This document shows positions 1 through 8,403 of a stretch of 64,000 nt of DNA, in pieces; position 1 is the stretch's first letter, and each line of letters starts with the position of its first letter. Below the pieces are notes generated by a model, which was given only the letters and a program-made list of their open reading frames with translations, did no database searches and had not been told where the DNA came from. Position numbers and translations under genes: made by a program. Location of the stretch: positions 1 through 64,000 of the forward strand of contig CAZTAO010000008.1 of assembly GCA_964611645.1 (NCBI GenBank), read 5' to 3'. This DNA comes from CAZTAO01 sp964611645 (GTDB lineage Bacteria > Armatimonadota > UBA5829).

Positions 1-22
1 CATAACAATCGACAATTCATGC

Positions 23-36
23 CGAACATCTGTTCG
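23..36. promoter_or_regulatory. LexA/DinR-type SOS box candidate
   Basis: The 14 bases CGAACATCTGTTCG form a perfect 5-bp inverted repeat with 4-bp spacing, the CGAAC-N4-GTTCG pattern of the Gram-positive-type LexA box. It lies 40 bp upstream of the -35 of the ABC ATPase promoter and close to the window edge, so it may belong to a gene to the left, outside the window. Role inferred only. Confidence 0.4.
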
Positions 37-76
37 TATTCATGAATTTGGCGTGTACCCTCTCTACCGCCTCCAC

Positions 77-106
77 TTGACACGCGCTCCCACGCATACA
101 TATAAT
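77..106 (+). promoter_or_regulatory. Consensus sigma-70 promoter of the ABC ATPase gene
   Basis: A perfect -35 TTGACA (77-82) and a perfect -10 TATAAT (101-106) are separated by 18 bp. The predicted start near 113 leaves a leader of about 100 nt. The leader contains a 6-bp hairpin (120-125/129-134) and a 7-bp stem (165-171/188-194) that ends just before the AAGGAG ribosome site at 201-206. Confidence 0.8.
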
Positions 107-214
107 GCTAACGTTGCGTGTGGCATTTTGCCACCCCTTGTCCCAGGGAAATGCACAATTAGCTGCTTCGACAAGTTGGGGACGGGCTCGAAGCAAAACT
201 AAGGAGTTTCGGAT

Positions 215-1321
<1,107 letters not shown>

Positions 1322-1361
1322 GCCGGGCGGTGTTTGAGTTGGAAAAGTAAGTGCAGTTAGT

Positions 1362-1392
1362 GCCTCCGGGTTTCGGCCCGGAGGCTTACGAT
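1362..1392 (+). terminator. Terminator-like hairpin after the ABC ATPase gene
   Basis: A 9-bp GC-rich stem (GCCTCCGGG at 1362-1370 pairing with 1377-1385) has a 6-nt loop and is followed by TTACGATTTT. The T-tract is imperfect. Position downstream of the stop codon fits transcription termination. Confidence 0.55.
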
Positions 1393-1467
1393 TTTGTGGT
1401 GCGGCGCGGGTTGTACTCTTCGCGCCAGCGTCAGCACAGAGTTGAACTGTTTGGAGTCGCCGAAATA

Positions 1468-1509
1468 CCCCCTCTCCCCGGCCTCCGGGGAGAGGGTTGG
1501 GGTGAGGGG
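1468..1509. repeat. Dispersed CTCTCCC/GGGAGAGGG palindromic repeat, copy 1
   Basis: CCCCTCTCCCC, a short loop, GGGGAGAGGG and then GGGGTGAGGGG. The same signature recurs at 8751-8790 (inside leuS), 11226-11310, 20404-20442, 43041-43133, 47437-47521 and 52260-52299. A REP/MITE-like non-coding element; mobility is not demonstrable here. Confidence 0.75.
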
Positions 1510-1570
1510 AAGAGACAGGCTTCCGAGATAGTACTCACCAAGTCCGGACTATTACGAACTGGAGAAAAGC

Positions 1571-2614
1571 ATGTCAATCAGAAACCTGAGTCCACAGAAG
1601 ATGTTTCACGAACTGGCCCTGGAGCACGTCCCGCAGTATCGTTTCAGCGATGGGACAGACTTCAAGTCCTGGAAATCCGCAGCTCTGCCTAAGGTCAAGG
1701 CCACAGTCGGCGACTTCCCCGAGCGCGTTCCACTCAACCCGCAGCTTCTGGTGGAGTGGGAGCAGGATGGATTGCTGAAGCAGCGGTGGATTATTGACGT
1801 CGGCAAGTTCATATCCGCCACTTTCGTGATCGCCCGACCAGTGGAGATCGAGGCCGGGAAGAAACTGCCTGCAATCATGTGTTGGCACGGCCACGGCAGC
1901 TATGGTAAAGAGTCGGTGATGGGTAACAGCAGCTCTCCCGAGAGAGCCGCCGAGATACAGCGCTTCAACTACGACTATGGCCATCAGATGGCCAAGGCCG
2001 GCTACGTTACCTTCGCAATCGATTGGATGGGCGTCGGCGAACGCAACGACAACGCCAAGCCCCACTACCTCAGCCACAACGCCGGTCGCGACTGGTGCAA
2101 CCTCTACTATCTGCACGCCACGATGCTTGGCATGACCTCGATCTCCATAAACGTGTCGCACGGCATGGCTGCGACCGATTTCGCGATGACTTTCCCGTTT
2201 GTGGATGCCGACCGGATAGGCGTGATGGGGTTGAGCGGCGGCGGCACGATGACCCTGTGGTCAGCCCTCCTGGATGAGCGCCTCAAGGCAATCGAGATCA
2301 TCTGCTACAGCGACCTGTGGGCCTACTTCGGCATGAGAGACCTGAACTACTGCGGGATGCAGACTGCTCCGGGACTGTACAAACTGGTCGACCTACCCGA
2401 AGCCCAAGGCCTTCTGGCACCGAGGCCGCTGCTGGTAGACATTGGTATCTATGACACCTGCTTCCAGGCGGACACGGCCCTGATGTGTTTCGACAAGCTC
2501 CAGACTATCTACAAAGCCGCGGGCGCGTCCGACAAACTAGAGCTGGACAAGTTCCCAGGGGAACACGGCTGGGGCGGCAACAAGTCGCTGGCGTTCTTTG
2601 GGAAGAATCTGTAG
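1571..2614 (+). CDS. Alpha/beta hydrolase (acetyl-xylan-esterase / dienelactone-hydrolase-like)
   Basis: 347 aa with no signal peptide, so probably cytoplasmic. The core has an alpha/beta hydrolase layout: a strand plus oxyanion region around PAIMCWHGHG (near residue 100), the nucleophile elbow GLSGGG (Ser near residue 222), a late acidic residue in LLVDIGIYDT and a His in GEHGWGG (near 330), giving a plausible Ser-Asp-His triad. The start ATG follows a GGAG site. The gene sits between the sugar ABC ATPase and the unknown/TIM-barrel genes at 2841 and 3617, which suggests de-esterification of carbohydrate-derived substrates. The exact substrate cannot be read from sequence. Confidence 0.8.
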   Translation: MSIRNLSPQKMFHELALEHVPQYRFSDGTDFKSWKSAALPKVKATVGDFPERVPLNPQLLVEWEQDGLLKQRWIIDVGKFISATFVIARPVEIEAGKKLPAIMCWHGHGSYGKESVMGNSSSPERAAEIQRFNYDYGHQMAKAGYVTFAIDWMGVGERNDNAKPHYLSHNAGRDWCNLYYLHATMLGMTSISINVSHGMAATDFAMTFPFVDADRIGVMGLSGGGTMTLWSALLDERLKAIEIICYSDLWAYFGMRDLNYCGMQTAPGLYKLVDLPEAQGLLAPRPLLVDIGIYDTCFQADTALMCFDKLQTIYKAAGASDKLELDKFPGEHGWGGNKSLAFFGKNL

Positions 2615-2621
2615 GCTGTTG

Positions 2622-2684
2622 GCAGAGAGCAGAGAGCAGAGAGCAGAGAGCAGAGAGCAGAGGGCAGAGGGCGGAGAGCAGAGG
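2622..2684. repeat. Heptamer tandem repeat (GCAGAGA, nine units)
   Basis: Nine consecutive 7-bp units of GCAGAGA or one-base variants (GCAGAGG, GCGGAGA) begin 8 bp after the hydrolase stop codon. It is not a CRISPR: units are 7 bp with no spacers. It resembles short tandemly repeated sequences known from other bacteria. Confidence 0.85.
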
Positions 2685-2694
2685 GACGGCGATC

Positions 2695-2761
2695 GTGCGC
2701 GATTTGCAATCGCGCACGTGACAGAACGCTTCTTGTGCGGGTGCGATTGCAAATCGCACCC
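2695..2761. repeat. Pair of related hairpins sharing the GCGATT/AATCGC core
   Basis: Two perfect 10-bp stems with 3-nt loops stand 21 bp apart: 2695-2704/2708-2717 and 2739-2748/2752-2761. Both use the GCGATT...AATCGC core. They lie between two heptamer arrays and upstream of the gene at 2841. They may be REP-type elements or terminators without a T-tract. Confidence 0.7.
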
Positions 2762-2765
2762 GATC

Positions 2766-2822
2766 CCGTAACCGCCAACCGTCAACCGTCAACCGTCAAC
2801 CGAAAACCGTGACACCGTCAAC
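2766..2822. repeat. Heptamer tandem repeat (GTCAACC type)
   Basis: Consecutive GTCAACC/GCCAACC units with degenerate flanking copies fill the space up to the ribosome site of the next gene. Period is 7 bp, like the GCAGAGA array 100 bp upstream but with an unrelated unit. Confidence 0.7.
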
Positions 2823-2840
2823 CAAGAACAGGAGAATCGC

Positions 2841-3578
2841 TTGAAACCACTTGACTACGGCAGATCATTCATCCACGGGACTGTTCCCGAAAACAGGGTG
2901 CGCTTCTGGGTGGAGTCTCGAACTCGCATTATCGATGAACAGACTGGGGTGACTGAAGACTTCTACCAGTGCGGGTCATGCAAAGGCGAGGAGACTTTCG
3001 CTCAGAGTGATCTCCTCAAAAGCAGGGAGAACAGCTACGACTTCCTGCCTGTATTTGGTCCCAGCTACTCGGTAGTCTATCGTCGGTTCGCGTCTGCCCC
3101 GCCCAACACAGACTACCGCCAGATCGCTCCCTCGGAGGCATGGTGGGGTGGGCTGATCTATCGGATCAAAGAGGCTCAACCCGCGCACATTCTGGATACC
3201 AACGAGAAGATTCGCAAAGCAACGCACGCGGACCTGCCTCTGATTGTCCAGACCCGCATCCGCAACGAGCAGACCAAAATGAGCGCGATTATCGAGCATC
3301 CGGTCAAGACAATGAACATCCACGATGACAAGAACTTCTACCAGACCGACACCGGCCCACTGGTCTACCCCGACCTTTCAAAACGCTATGACAGAATTGT
3401 GGACTGCATCTCCCTGGCGTACGAAGCTATCAACGCCCCTCACTTCGCCGATTTCCTGCTCGAGGCGCGCACGCCTGTTATTGTGGATGGCAAGCATGTA
3501 TGCGATGTGTACCACTATTCCGAACCAGTAACTCTCGCTGCTGAGAACGTGCTGTACTGCGTTGGAGACTTGGACTGA
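2841..3578 (+). CDS. Protein of unknown function (245 aa)
   Basis: I do not recognise this family. The TTG start is preceded by AGGAGA (2830-2835) at the right distance. No signal peptide, membrane segment or repeat is visible. The sequence is soluble in character and rich in aromatic and charged residues. It contains a CGSC pair near residue 45 and a late Cys-rich stretch (VCDVYHYSEP), too little to call a metal site. It lies 38 bp upstream of the TIM-barrel gene at 3617 and probably shares its transcript, so a role in carbohydrate or glycoside metabolism is a context guess only. Confidence 0.6.
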   Translation: MKPLDYGRSFIHGTVPENRVRFWVESRTRIIDEQTGVTEDFYQCGSCKGEETFAQSDLLKSRENSYDFLPVFGPSYSVVYRRFASAPPNTDYRQIAPSEAWWGGLIYRIKEAQPAHILDTNEKIRKATHADLPLIVQTRIRNEQTKMSAIIEHPVKTMNIHDDKNFYQTDTGPLVYPDLSKRYDRIVDCISLAYEAINAPHFADFLLEARTPVIVDGKHVCDVYHYSEPVTLAAENVLYCVGDLD

Positions 3579-3616
3579 TCGGTTATACTGTGCTCGCGTA
3601 TTGAAGGAATACTGCA

Positions 3617-5836
3617 ATGAACACCAATACCAAATCGCTGAGAGACGCAATGCATCCCCGCGGTAACACCCGCATCATCTATCACGCCGACGGCCACCCG
3701 TACGAGGCCTCGATCCCGCTTTATCCCAAGGCGGAGGACTTGCACGAGTATGTGGACAACCTGGCCGAAGCCGGGATTGAGGTGTTCTCGCTGATGGGGT
3801 TTTGTGGTGGGGAGGTTACCTGGAAGTCCGACCTTGCGGAGACCCGGGGCGTCCACCATCCTCTCAACGAGCCTCCGCGCTACAGGGTGGACCAGCTCTG
3901 GCAGCAGGGGGTGGAGCCGCTGGATGTCTATGCCAAACGCTGCCACGAGAAGGGCCTGAAGTTTCTGGTCAAGTTCCGAATGAACGACAACCACTCTGGC
4001 GGCCGCCTCACAGGCCACCACAGTATGTTCATGGGCAACTTCATCCGCAATCATACCGACTGGTGGCTGAAGAGCCTGCCAGGCCAACTGGACTACACTC
4101 ACCAGGGCGTGCGGGACTGGATGTTCGAGCTGGCGCGCGAGGTAACCACGAAATTCGACACCGACGGCCTCACATACAACTTCATCCGCTATCCCCACGT
4201 CTTCGAGCCGGAGGAATCGCGCGAGAAGATGGGCATCCTCACGGACTTTATGCGCCAGACCCGGGCTATGTTGGATGAAGAGGGCAAGCGGAAAGGCCGG
4301 AAACTGGACCTATGCGCGATAGTTGCGCCGACAGTGGTCGAATGCCTCGACTTCGGGATGGACGTTCCAACCTGGATAGAAGAGGGGATTGTGGACAACC
4401 TCTGCCCATGCCACTTCGACAACTCCCTCTTCAACACCGCCTATGAGGAGTTCGCCGAAATGTCTCAAGGGACGGATGTAACTATCTTCCCGGCGCTCCA
4501 CCCGTCGATCTCCCCTTACCGCTACTATTTTGGCTACATGACCGAGCCGACCTACCGGGCATCCGCGCGCAATATCTACTCCTCCGGTGCGGACGGCGTC
4601 AGCGCTTTCAACTACTACAGCCACTGGGCCGCTGGAATGACCATCTGGGGCGCAGGATCCAACAACGGCAAGGAGAACTACCCGAGGGCGCTGCATTTCC
4701 TCTCAGCCCTGAGCGACCCTGACAACCTGGAGTCCGGCGACCGCCATTACGTGTTCTGGCCACTTAGGGACCTGAGCTATTTCGGGTTCGCTGATCGGTT
4801 TGGCCAGATGACCATTAACCACTCATCTGGCTCTGAGGCTGAGTGGACAATCAGAGTTACTGAGAGCTTCGACGGCTCCACCAAGGCAATGCTCCGCATG
4901 AACGCCGTGAACCTCGTACCGGGCGACGAGATCGAGGTCTCAATCAACGGCAAGCCAATCCCCAGCGCTGCCATAACCCGAGAGTTCCACGAACAGGGCC
5001 GCACCAATATTCAGGAAGGCGCGCTGCTGCCCCCATACACGTCAGTCACGCTTGAGCCAACATCTCCGCCCTTCATCTTTGGCAACAACAGGATAGGTAT
5101 CAAGCTAACAAAGAGCGCCGACGGAGCCACCGGCGAGATCACGGTGCCGGAGTTCGAGGTTGCAGTCTCAGCGTCTGGTGTCAGCCCCGATAGTATCCTG
5201 AACATGATGATAGACGGCCCATACCCCGAACCGATGCAAACTATCGAGGGATACCATCCCCACGTCTCGGCAATCGGCATGGTAATAATGAGCGGCGACC
5301 TGATCGAGGACCAACTCATTGGTGGGCTGGTAGATGCAGGCGGCAAGGAAGCCGTCACAATGGGCGCGCAGTCGTTCGTGTTGGACAAGGAGTCGGTAGT
5401 GAGCGGAGCAGAGATATGCATCTACCGCTTCCCGCAGATAAAGGCTGCGATGAAGATGTCCATCCACGCCGACAACAACGGCGCCCCAGGCGAGAAGCCC
5501 ATAGACCCATCCGCAACCGCCTCGTTCAGCCCCTGGGAGAATCCTGAGCAAGTATGCTCAATGCTGCTCCAGGGCTATTACAAGTTCAACTTCGCCACTC
5601 CACAGACCCTACCCCCCGGCAAATACTGGCTGCTAATGGAGATGGACCCAACAGGCCAACCCAAGTCCTCTACCAGATGGGGAGACCCCCCAGCCTCATC
5701 CTGCTACGCCCCCGTCCTATCCAAAAACGCCCACGAACACTACCCCCAGGGGAGCTATATGACGTGGAACGGGACTGAGTGGGTTCGGGCGGAGAAAGAT
5801 GGGGCGGGATTGTGTGGGTTCTTTGGGGTGGTGTGA
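3617..5836 (+). CDS. Putative glycoside-hydrolase-like TIM-barrel protein
   Basis: 739 aa without a signal peptide. Residues about 20-370 look like an (alpha/beta)8 barrel of the glycosidase-like superfamily: early strand VFSLMGF, a GLKFLVKFRMNDNH strand, DGLTYNFIRYPH (a typical barrel strand ending in charged and aromatic residues), then FPALHPS and GADGVSAFNYY. The C-terminal half (about 400-739) is beta-rich, consistent with one or two beta-sandwich modules. Catalytic acids cannot be assigned confidently. The ATG follows GAAGGAAT. With the hydrolase and the unknown gene upstream it forms a likely operon for intracellular glycoside processing. Family assignment needs a profile search. Confidence 0.6.
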   Translation: MNTNTKSLRDAMHPRGNTRIIYHADGHPYEASIPLYPKAEDLHEYVDNLAEAGIEVFSLMGFCGGEVTWKSDLAETRGVHHPLNEPPRYRVDQLWQQGVEPLDVYAKRCHEKGLKFLVKFRMNDNHSGGRLTGHHSMFMGNFIRNHTDWWLKSLPGQLDYTHQGVRDWMFELAREVTTKFDTDGLTYNFIRYPHVFEPEESREKMGILTDFMRQTRAMLDEEGKRKGRKLDLCAIVAPTVVECLDFGMDVPTWIEEGIVDNLCPCHFDNSLFNTAYEEFAEMSQGTDVTIFPALHPSISPYRYYFGYMTEPTYRASARNIYSSGADGVSAFNYYSHWAAGMTIWGAGSNNGKENYPRALHFLSALSDPDNLESGDRHYVFWPLRDLSYFGFADRFGQMTINHSSGSEAEWTIRVTESFDGSTKAMLRMNAVNLVPGDEIEVSINGKPIPSAAITREFHEQGRTNIQEGALLPPYTSVTLEPTSPPFIFGNNRIGIKLTKSADGATGEITVPEFEVAVSASGVSPDSILNMMIDGPYPEPMQTIEGYHPHVSAIGMVIMSGDLIEDQLIGGLVDAGGKEAVTMGAQSFVLDKESVVSGAEICIYRFPQIKAAMKMSIHADNNGAPGEKPIDPSATASFSPWENPEQVCSMLLQGYYKFNFATPQTLPPGKYWLLMEMDPTGQPKSSTRWGDPPASSCYAPVLSKNAHEHYPQGSYMTWNGTEWVRAEKDGAGLCGFFGVV

Positions 5837-5855
5837 GGGGGGTGTGGCGAGCGGC

Positions 5856-6368
5856 CTATAACCTCGCCTGATTCATTGAATATGCGTGCGCTATCATGCG
5901 CCTGAACTCGGCCATATTCCCCGTGCTTCCGACCCATAGCGGTTTGTCGCGTGTCTGGACCCAGACCTCCAGACGATAAGTAGCGGGGTCCGCCTCGAAG
6001 ACTTCACCTAGAATCCGAGGGTAGTATTTAGCGGGTTCATGCCCCAAGAGCAGATAGCTCCGTCTCCATTGCGGCGCTATGGCATCTTTGTCAATGCCTC
6101 GTTTGGCCGGTATTGGCCCATCTGCCTCTGGCGTGAGTGCCACTCTGCATCTCGCGCTATCACGCCCCTGGTACGAGAATCTGACTTCCTCAATGTCTAG
6201 CGGTCCCCGGCCAGCGTTCTCAATGGTTACGGCCACGTGCGGCTGCGGACACTGCACTGACTCGTGAATGCCGATTGACGGTCCAGCTATCCTTGGTTTG
6301 GAGCGTAGCCAGCTAACCGCTTTTGCGCAACCAGACCAGACTGTGGCCGCATCTTGAAGCCAGGACAT
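5856..6368 (-). CDS. Hypothetical protein (170 aa) at the end of the toxin-antitoxin-like run
   Basis: Not recognised. The first ~30 residues form an amphipathic, tryptophan-containing helix; the middle (HVAVTIENAGRGPLDIEEVRFSY) reads like an immunoglobulin-like beta-sandwich strand pair. No signal peptide. The start lies 14 bp after the stop of the HEPN-like gene, so the two are probably co-transcribed. It is the last gene of the minus-strand run below leuS. Confidence 0.55.
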   Translation of the reverse strand: MSWLQDAATVWSGCAKAVSWLRSKPRIAGPSIGIHESVQCPQPHVAVTIENAGRGPLDIEEVRFSYQGRDSARCRVALTPEADGPIPAKRGIDKDAIAPQWRRSYLLLGHEPAKYYPRILGEVFEADPATYRLEVWVQTRDKPLWVGSTGNMAEFRRMIAHAYSMNQARL

Positions 6369-6382
6369 CTAGCATACCTCCG

Positions 6383-7510
6383 TCATTGCCCGGGTTTGTC
6401 GTCTGACGCAGTTCTCCGGCTCCTGGAAAGCTGGCGGATGTAATTCCCGATACATGCATTCACGAGCCGCTCGAACCACCTGACCGCCGGAACCGCCTTG
6501 CCTTCTGGGTAGTGTCCGCTGCCGTCATACACACCGTATCGCGCCCATTCCACTGAACCATCTATCGCGTGGGCAGGGAACGGCGTTCCCCCGTGCAAGA
6601 GATCTGATCTTCGGCCGTATATTGTCTTGAGGACGGCTGAGAGCTCACGCTGCCTCACTGTATTCACGACCTCAACTACCCCCTCCGGCTCTGAACCCAA
6701 CCAGAAGCACGGGGGGACGGTGTCTCGGATAAAGCCAACGAACCGACGTTTTGCCAGTTCCTTTCGCCACGCCCAACGCACGAAAGCTTCCTTACCATCT
6801 GCCGACTGTACGTACTTGTCCAGCAGAGTGGCAAGATCGGGGGAGACTGAGTCTTCAGTAGGTTCGGTCTCAGAGGCTTCGTGTCCGGCTAGCGATTCGA
6901 TCGCAGACACCAAGTTGATGTATGCAGTTTGTGGGTCATCCTCAATGACCATTACTGCAGCGTGGTATAGTCCGACTGCTGTTGTTATGGGCACGTAATC
7001 CTTAAGCGGAAGGGACAATGCCATACGCAGTCCGTTTTCGGAAACTGAGATGCTTTTGCCCAGAGGCCGAAGCAAGTCACCGTCTACGGGCGACTTCAGG
7101 CCTGAGAAGTCTTGTGCTGGCCTGTTGCCGTTCCGTGTCACCTTGCCCGCCCATACTCTTCGCCGGAGGAACAGCGTGAGCAATCCCGCAAGTTCCTTTG
7201 CCGCTTCGTGAGGCTGATAGCTATCGTTCTCGCGGACATCGTAGCACTGCAACGCAACGCAATGCGTCAATGGATGTCCCGGCGATGGGTTGCCGAAATC
7301 GCATAGGTAGTACTGAACCGGGCCGAGGTCGAACTCGCCCGTGATCCGCGTGTCCATAGTTAGTTCGACTTCGTGATATGTGTGCTGAGCCTCAGGGTTC
7401 GTTGAATGGGCGTCCCAGAAAGCCTTCAGTTGCGCGGGTAGCCCTGCAAATGGCTCGATTTCCTCGGGAACTCCCTTGTCCTCTTTTGAACTCATGCCTT
7501 CACGCAGCAT
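6383..7510 (-). CDS. HEPN-domain-like protein (candidate RNase toxin or effector)
   Basis: 375 aa, much longer than a stand-alone HEPN (about 130 aa). The C-terminal third contains GRRSDLLHGG with R301 and H306, matching the RX4-6H motif of HEPN RNases, in the RSDLxHG form seen in Apea-like HEPN domains. The N-terminal ~200 residues are unassigned and may recognise a target. The start ATG at 7510 has GAGG 8 nt upstream and overlaps the end of the MNT nucleotidyltransferase gene by 11 bp; ATG 7495 is an alternative. Overlap with an MNT gene is the hallmark of HEPN-MNT toxin-antitoxin pairs. Function is inferred from the motif and context. Confidence 0.6.
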   Translation of the reverse strand: MLREGMSSKEDKGVPEEIEPFAGLPAQLKAFWDAHSTNPEAQHTYHEVELTMDTRITGEFDLGPVQYYLCDFGNPSPGHPLTHCVALQCYDVRENDSYQPHEAAKELAGLLTLFLRRRVWAGKVTRNGNRPAQDFSGLKSPVDGDLLRPLGKSISVSENGLRMALSLPLKDYVPITTAVGLYHAAVMVIEDDPQTAYINLVSAIESLAGHEASETEPTEDSVSPDLATLLDKYVQSADGKEAFVRWAWRKELAKRRFVGFIRDTVPPCFWLGSEPEGVVEVVNTVRQRELSAVLKTIYGRRSDLLHGGTPFPAHAIDGSVEWARYGVYDGSGHYPEGKAVPAVRWFERLVNACIGNYIRQLSRSRRTASDDKPGQ

Positions 7511-7823
7511 ACTGAACCTCGGCGGTGGATACGACGCTGTCGCGGAAGTAGCGGCTCAGGTCTTCGGGGGTGCGCAGGTCGGCCTTGCGGCCAATAAGCT
7601 CGGATAGTTCCAGTTCCATATTCGCAAGCGCGATGAGGCCTGGCTCTTGCCCCGACTCGAAGTCCACCAGCACATCAACGTCGCTGTCCGGTCGGAAGTC
7701 CTCCCGAAGCACCGACCCGAACAAAGCCAGCCGCCGAATCTGGTGCTTTCGGCAGAATGCTGTTAACGCTTCTCTGTCAAAGTCGATACGAGTTTCCATA
7801 GGTTCCACTACGCTATTGGTCAT
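7500..7823 (-). CDS. MNT-type nucleotidyltransferase (MntA-like antitoxin)
   Basis: 107 aa minimal nucleotidyltransferase. It shows the diagnostic LFGSVLR...DSDVDVLVDF arrangement: GS at residues 36-37 and metal-binding Asp48 and Asp50. Proteins of this type AMPylate or otherwise neutralise partner HEPN toxins, and the next gene encodes a HEPN-like protein overlapping by 11 bp. Its start codon overlaps the UPF0175 stop (ATGA at 7820-7823), indicating translational coupling. The MNT family assignment is secure; the antitoxin role rests on the neighbour. Confidence 0.82.
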   Translation of the reverse strand: MTNSVVEPMETRIDFDREALTAFCRKHQIRRLALFGSVLREDFRPDSDVDVLVDFESGQEPGLIALANMELELSELIGRKADLRTPEDLSRYFRDSVVSTAEVQYAA

Positions 7824-8146
7824 GGTCGCATGAGTTCAGCCTTCAGAGTCTCCAAATCAACCGTCGGCTCGTTCTTTCGAGATTCGGAGACTAGCAAGTC
7901 CGAGCGCAGTTCTGCCTCAAGCTCGTCTGTCTGGTAATTGAATGGAGAGACACGGTAGCGGCCGCAGGCTTCGAGGAAGTCGGCGCGTGACAACTGAGCC
8001 AGTTCCGCCGCCTTGCCCGAGGATAGCTTTCCAAGCTCAAACATCTTGACCGCAGCCATCAGCCTCACCTGAGCAGCAAGCTCCTCAGGCGTAAGATGCA
8101 CGAGGCCAGGCATATCATCCGGGTAGTCGACTATCAGTTGTTTCAT
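7820..8146 (-). CDS. UPF0175 family protein (antitoxin-like, helix-turn-helix)
   Basis: 108 aa. The centre, AAVKMFELGKLSSGKAAELAQLSRADFLEACGRYRVSPF cut across residues 33-70, is the typical UPF0175 helix-turn-helix block; such proteins usually accompany PIN or other toxins as antitoxins. No PIN gene is next to it. It lies 12 bp after the HicB-like gene and overlaps the MNT gene by 4 bp. It may have become the transcriptional regulator of this run. Confidence 0.8.
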   Translation of the reverse strand: MKQLIVDYPDDMPGLVHLTPEELAAQVRLMAAVKMFELGKLSSGKAAELAQLSRADFLEACGRYRVSPFNYQTDELEAELRSDLLVSESRKNEPTVDLETLKAELMRP

Positions 8147-8158
8147 GTGTCTAGTCCT

Positions 8159-8383
8159 TCACGCGGCCACCGCAATGGGTCTGGCCTGAGTGGTGGCTTC
8201 GGGGATTGGCTTGCCGTCTTCTCGCAGTGTGTCCAGGTAAAGGTCTATGGCTTCCTTGATGCTTGACTCAGTTTCTTCGATCGTTCGTCCAGTTGTCACG
8301 CAGCCGGGTAGGTCGGGCACGTATGCGGAGAAGTTCTTTCCACTCCACTCAAAGACGACCGTGTACTTTCTCATTGATTCCAT
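8159..8383 (-). CDS. HicB-like antitoxin domain protein, without HicA
   Basis: 74 aa consisting of the HicB partial RNase-H fold: YTVVFEWSGKNFSAYVPDLPGCVTTGRTIEETESSIKEAI across residues 6-45, with the conserved YVPDLPGC and E-xx-xxxAI helix. The start ATG follows GGAGAT. No HicA toxin is visible on either side, and no C-terminal DNA-binding tail is present. Only 20 bp separate it from the leuS stop, so the run may be transcribed with leuS. Confidence 0.8.
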   Translation of the reverse strand: MESMRKYTVVFEWSGKNFSAYVPDLPGCVTTGRTIEETESSIKEAIDLYLDTLREDGKPIPEATTQARPIAVAA

Positions 8384-8403
8384 TATAGCACCATCTCCGA
8401 TTC

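Noticed and set aside
2622..2684. CRISPR-like array
   Set aside because: Units are 7 bp with no spacers, and no cas genes are present.
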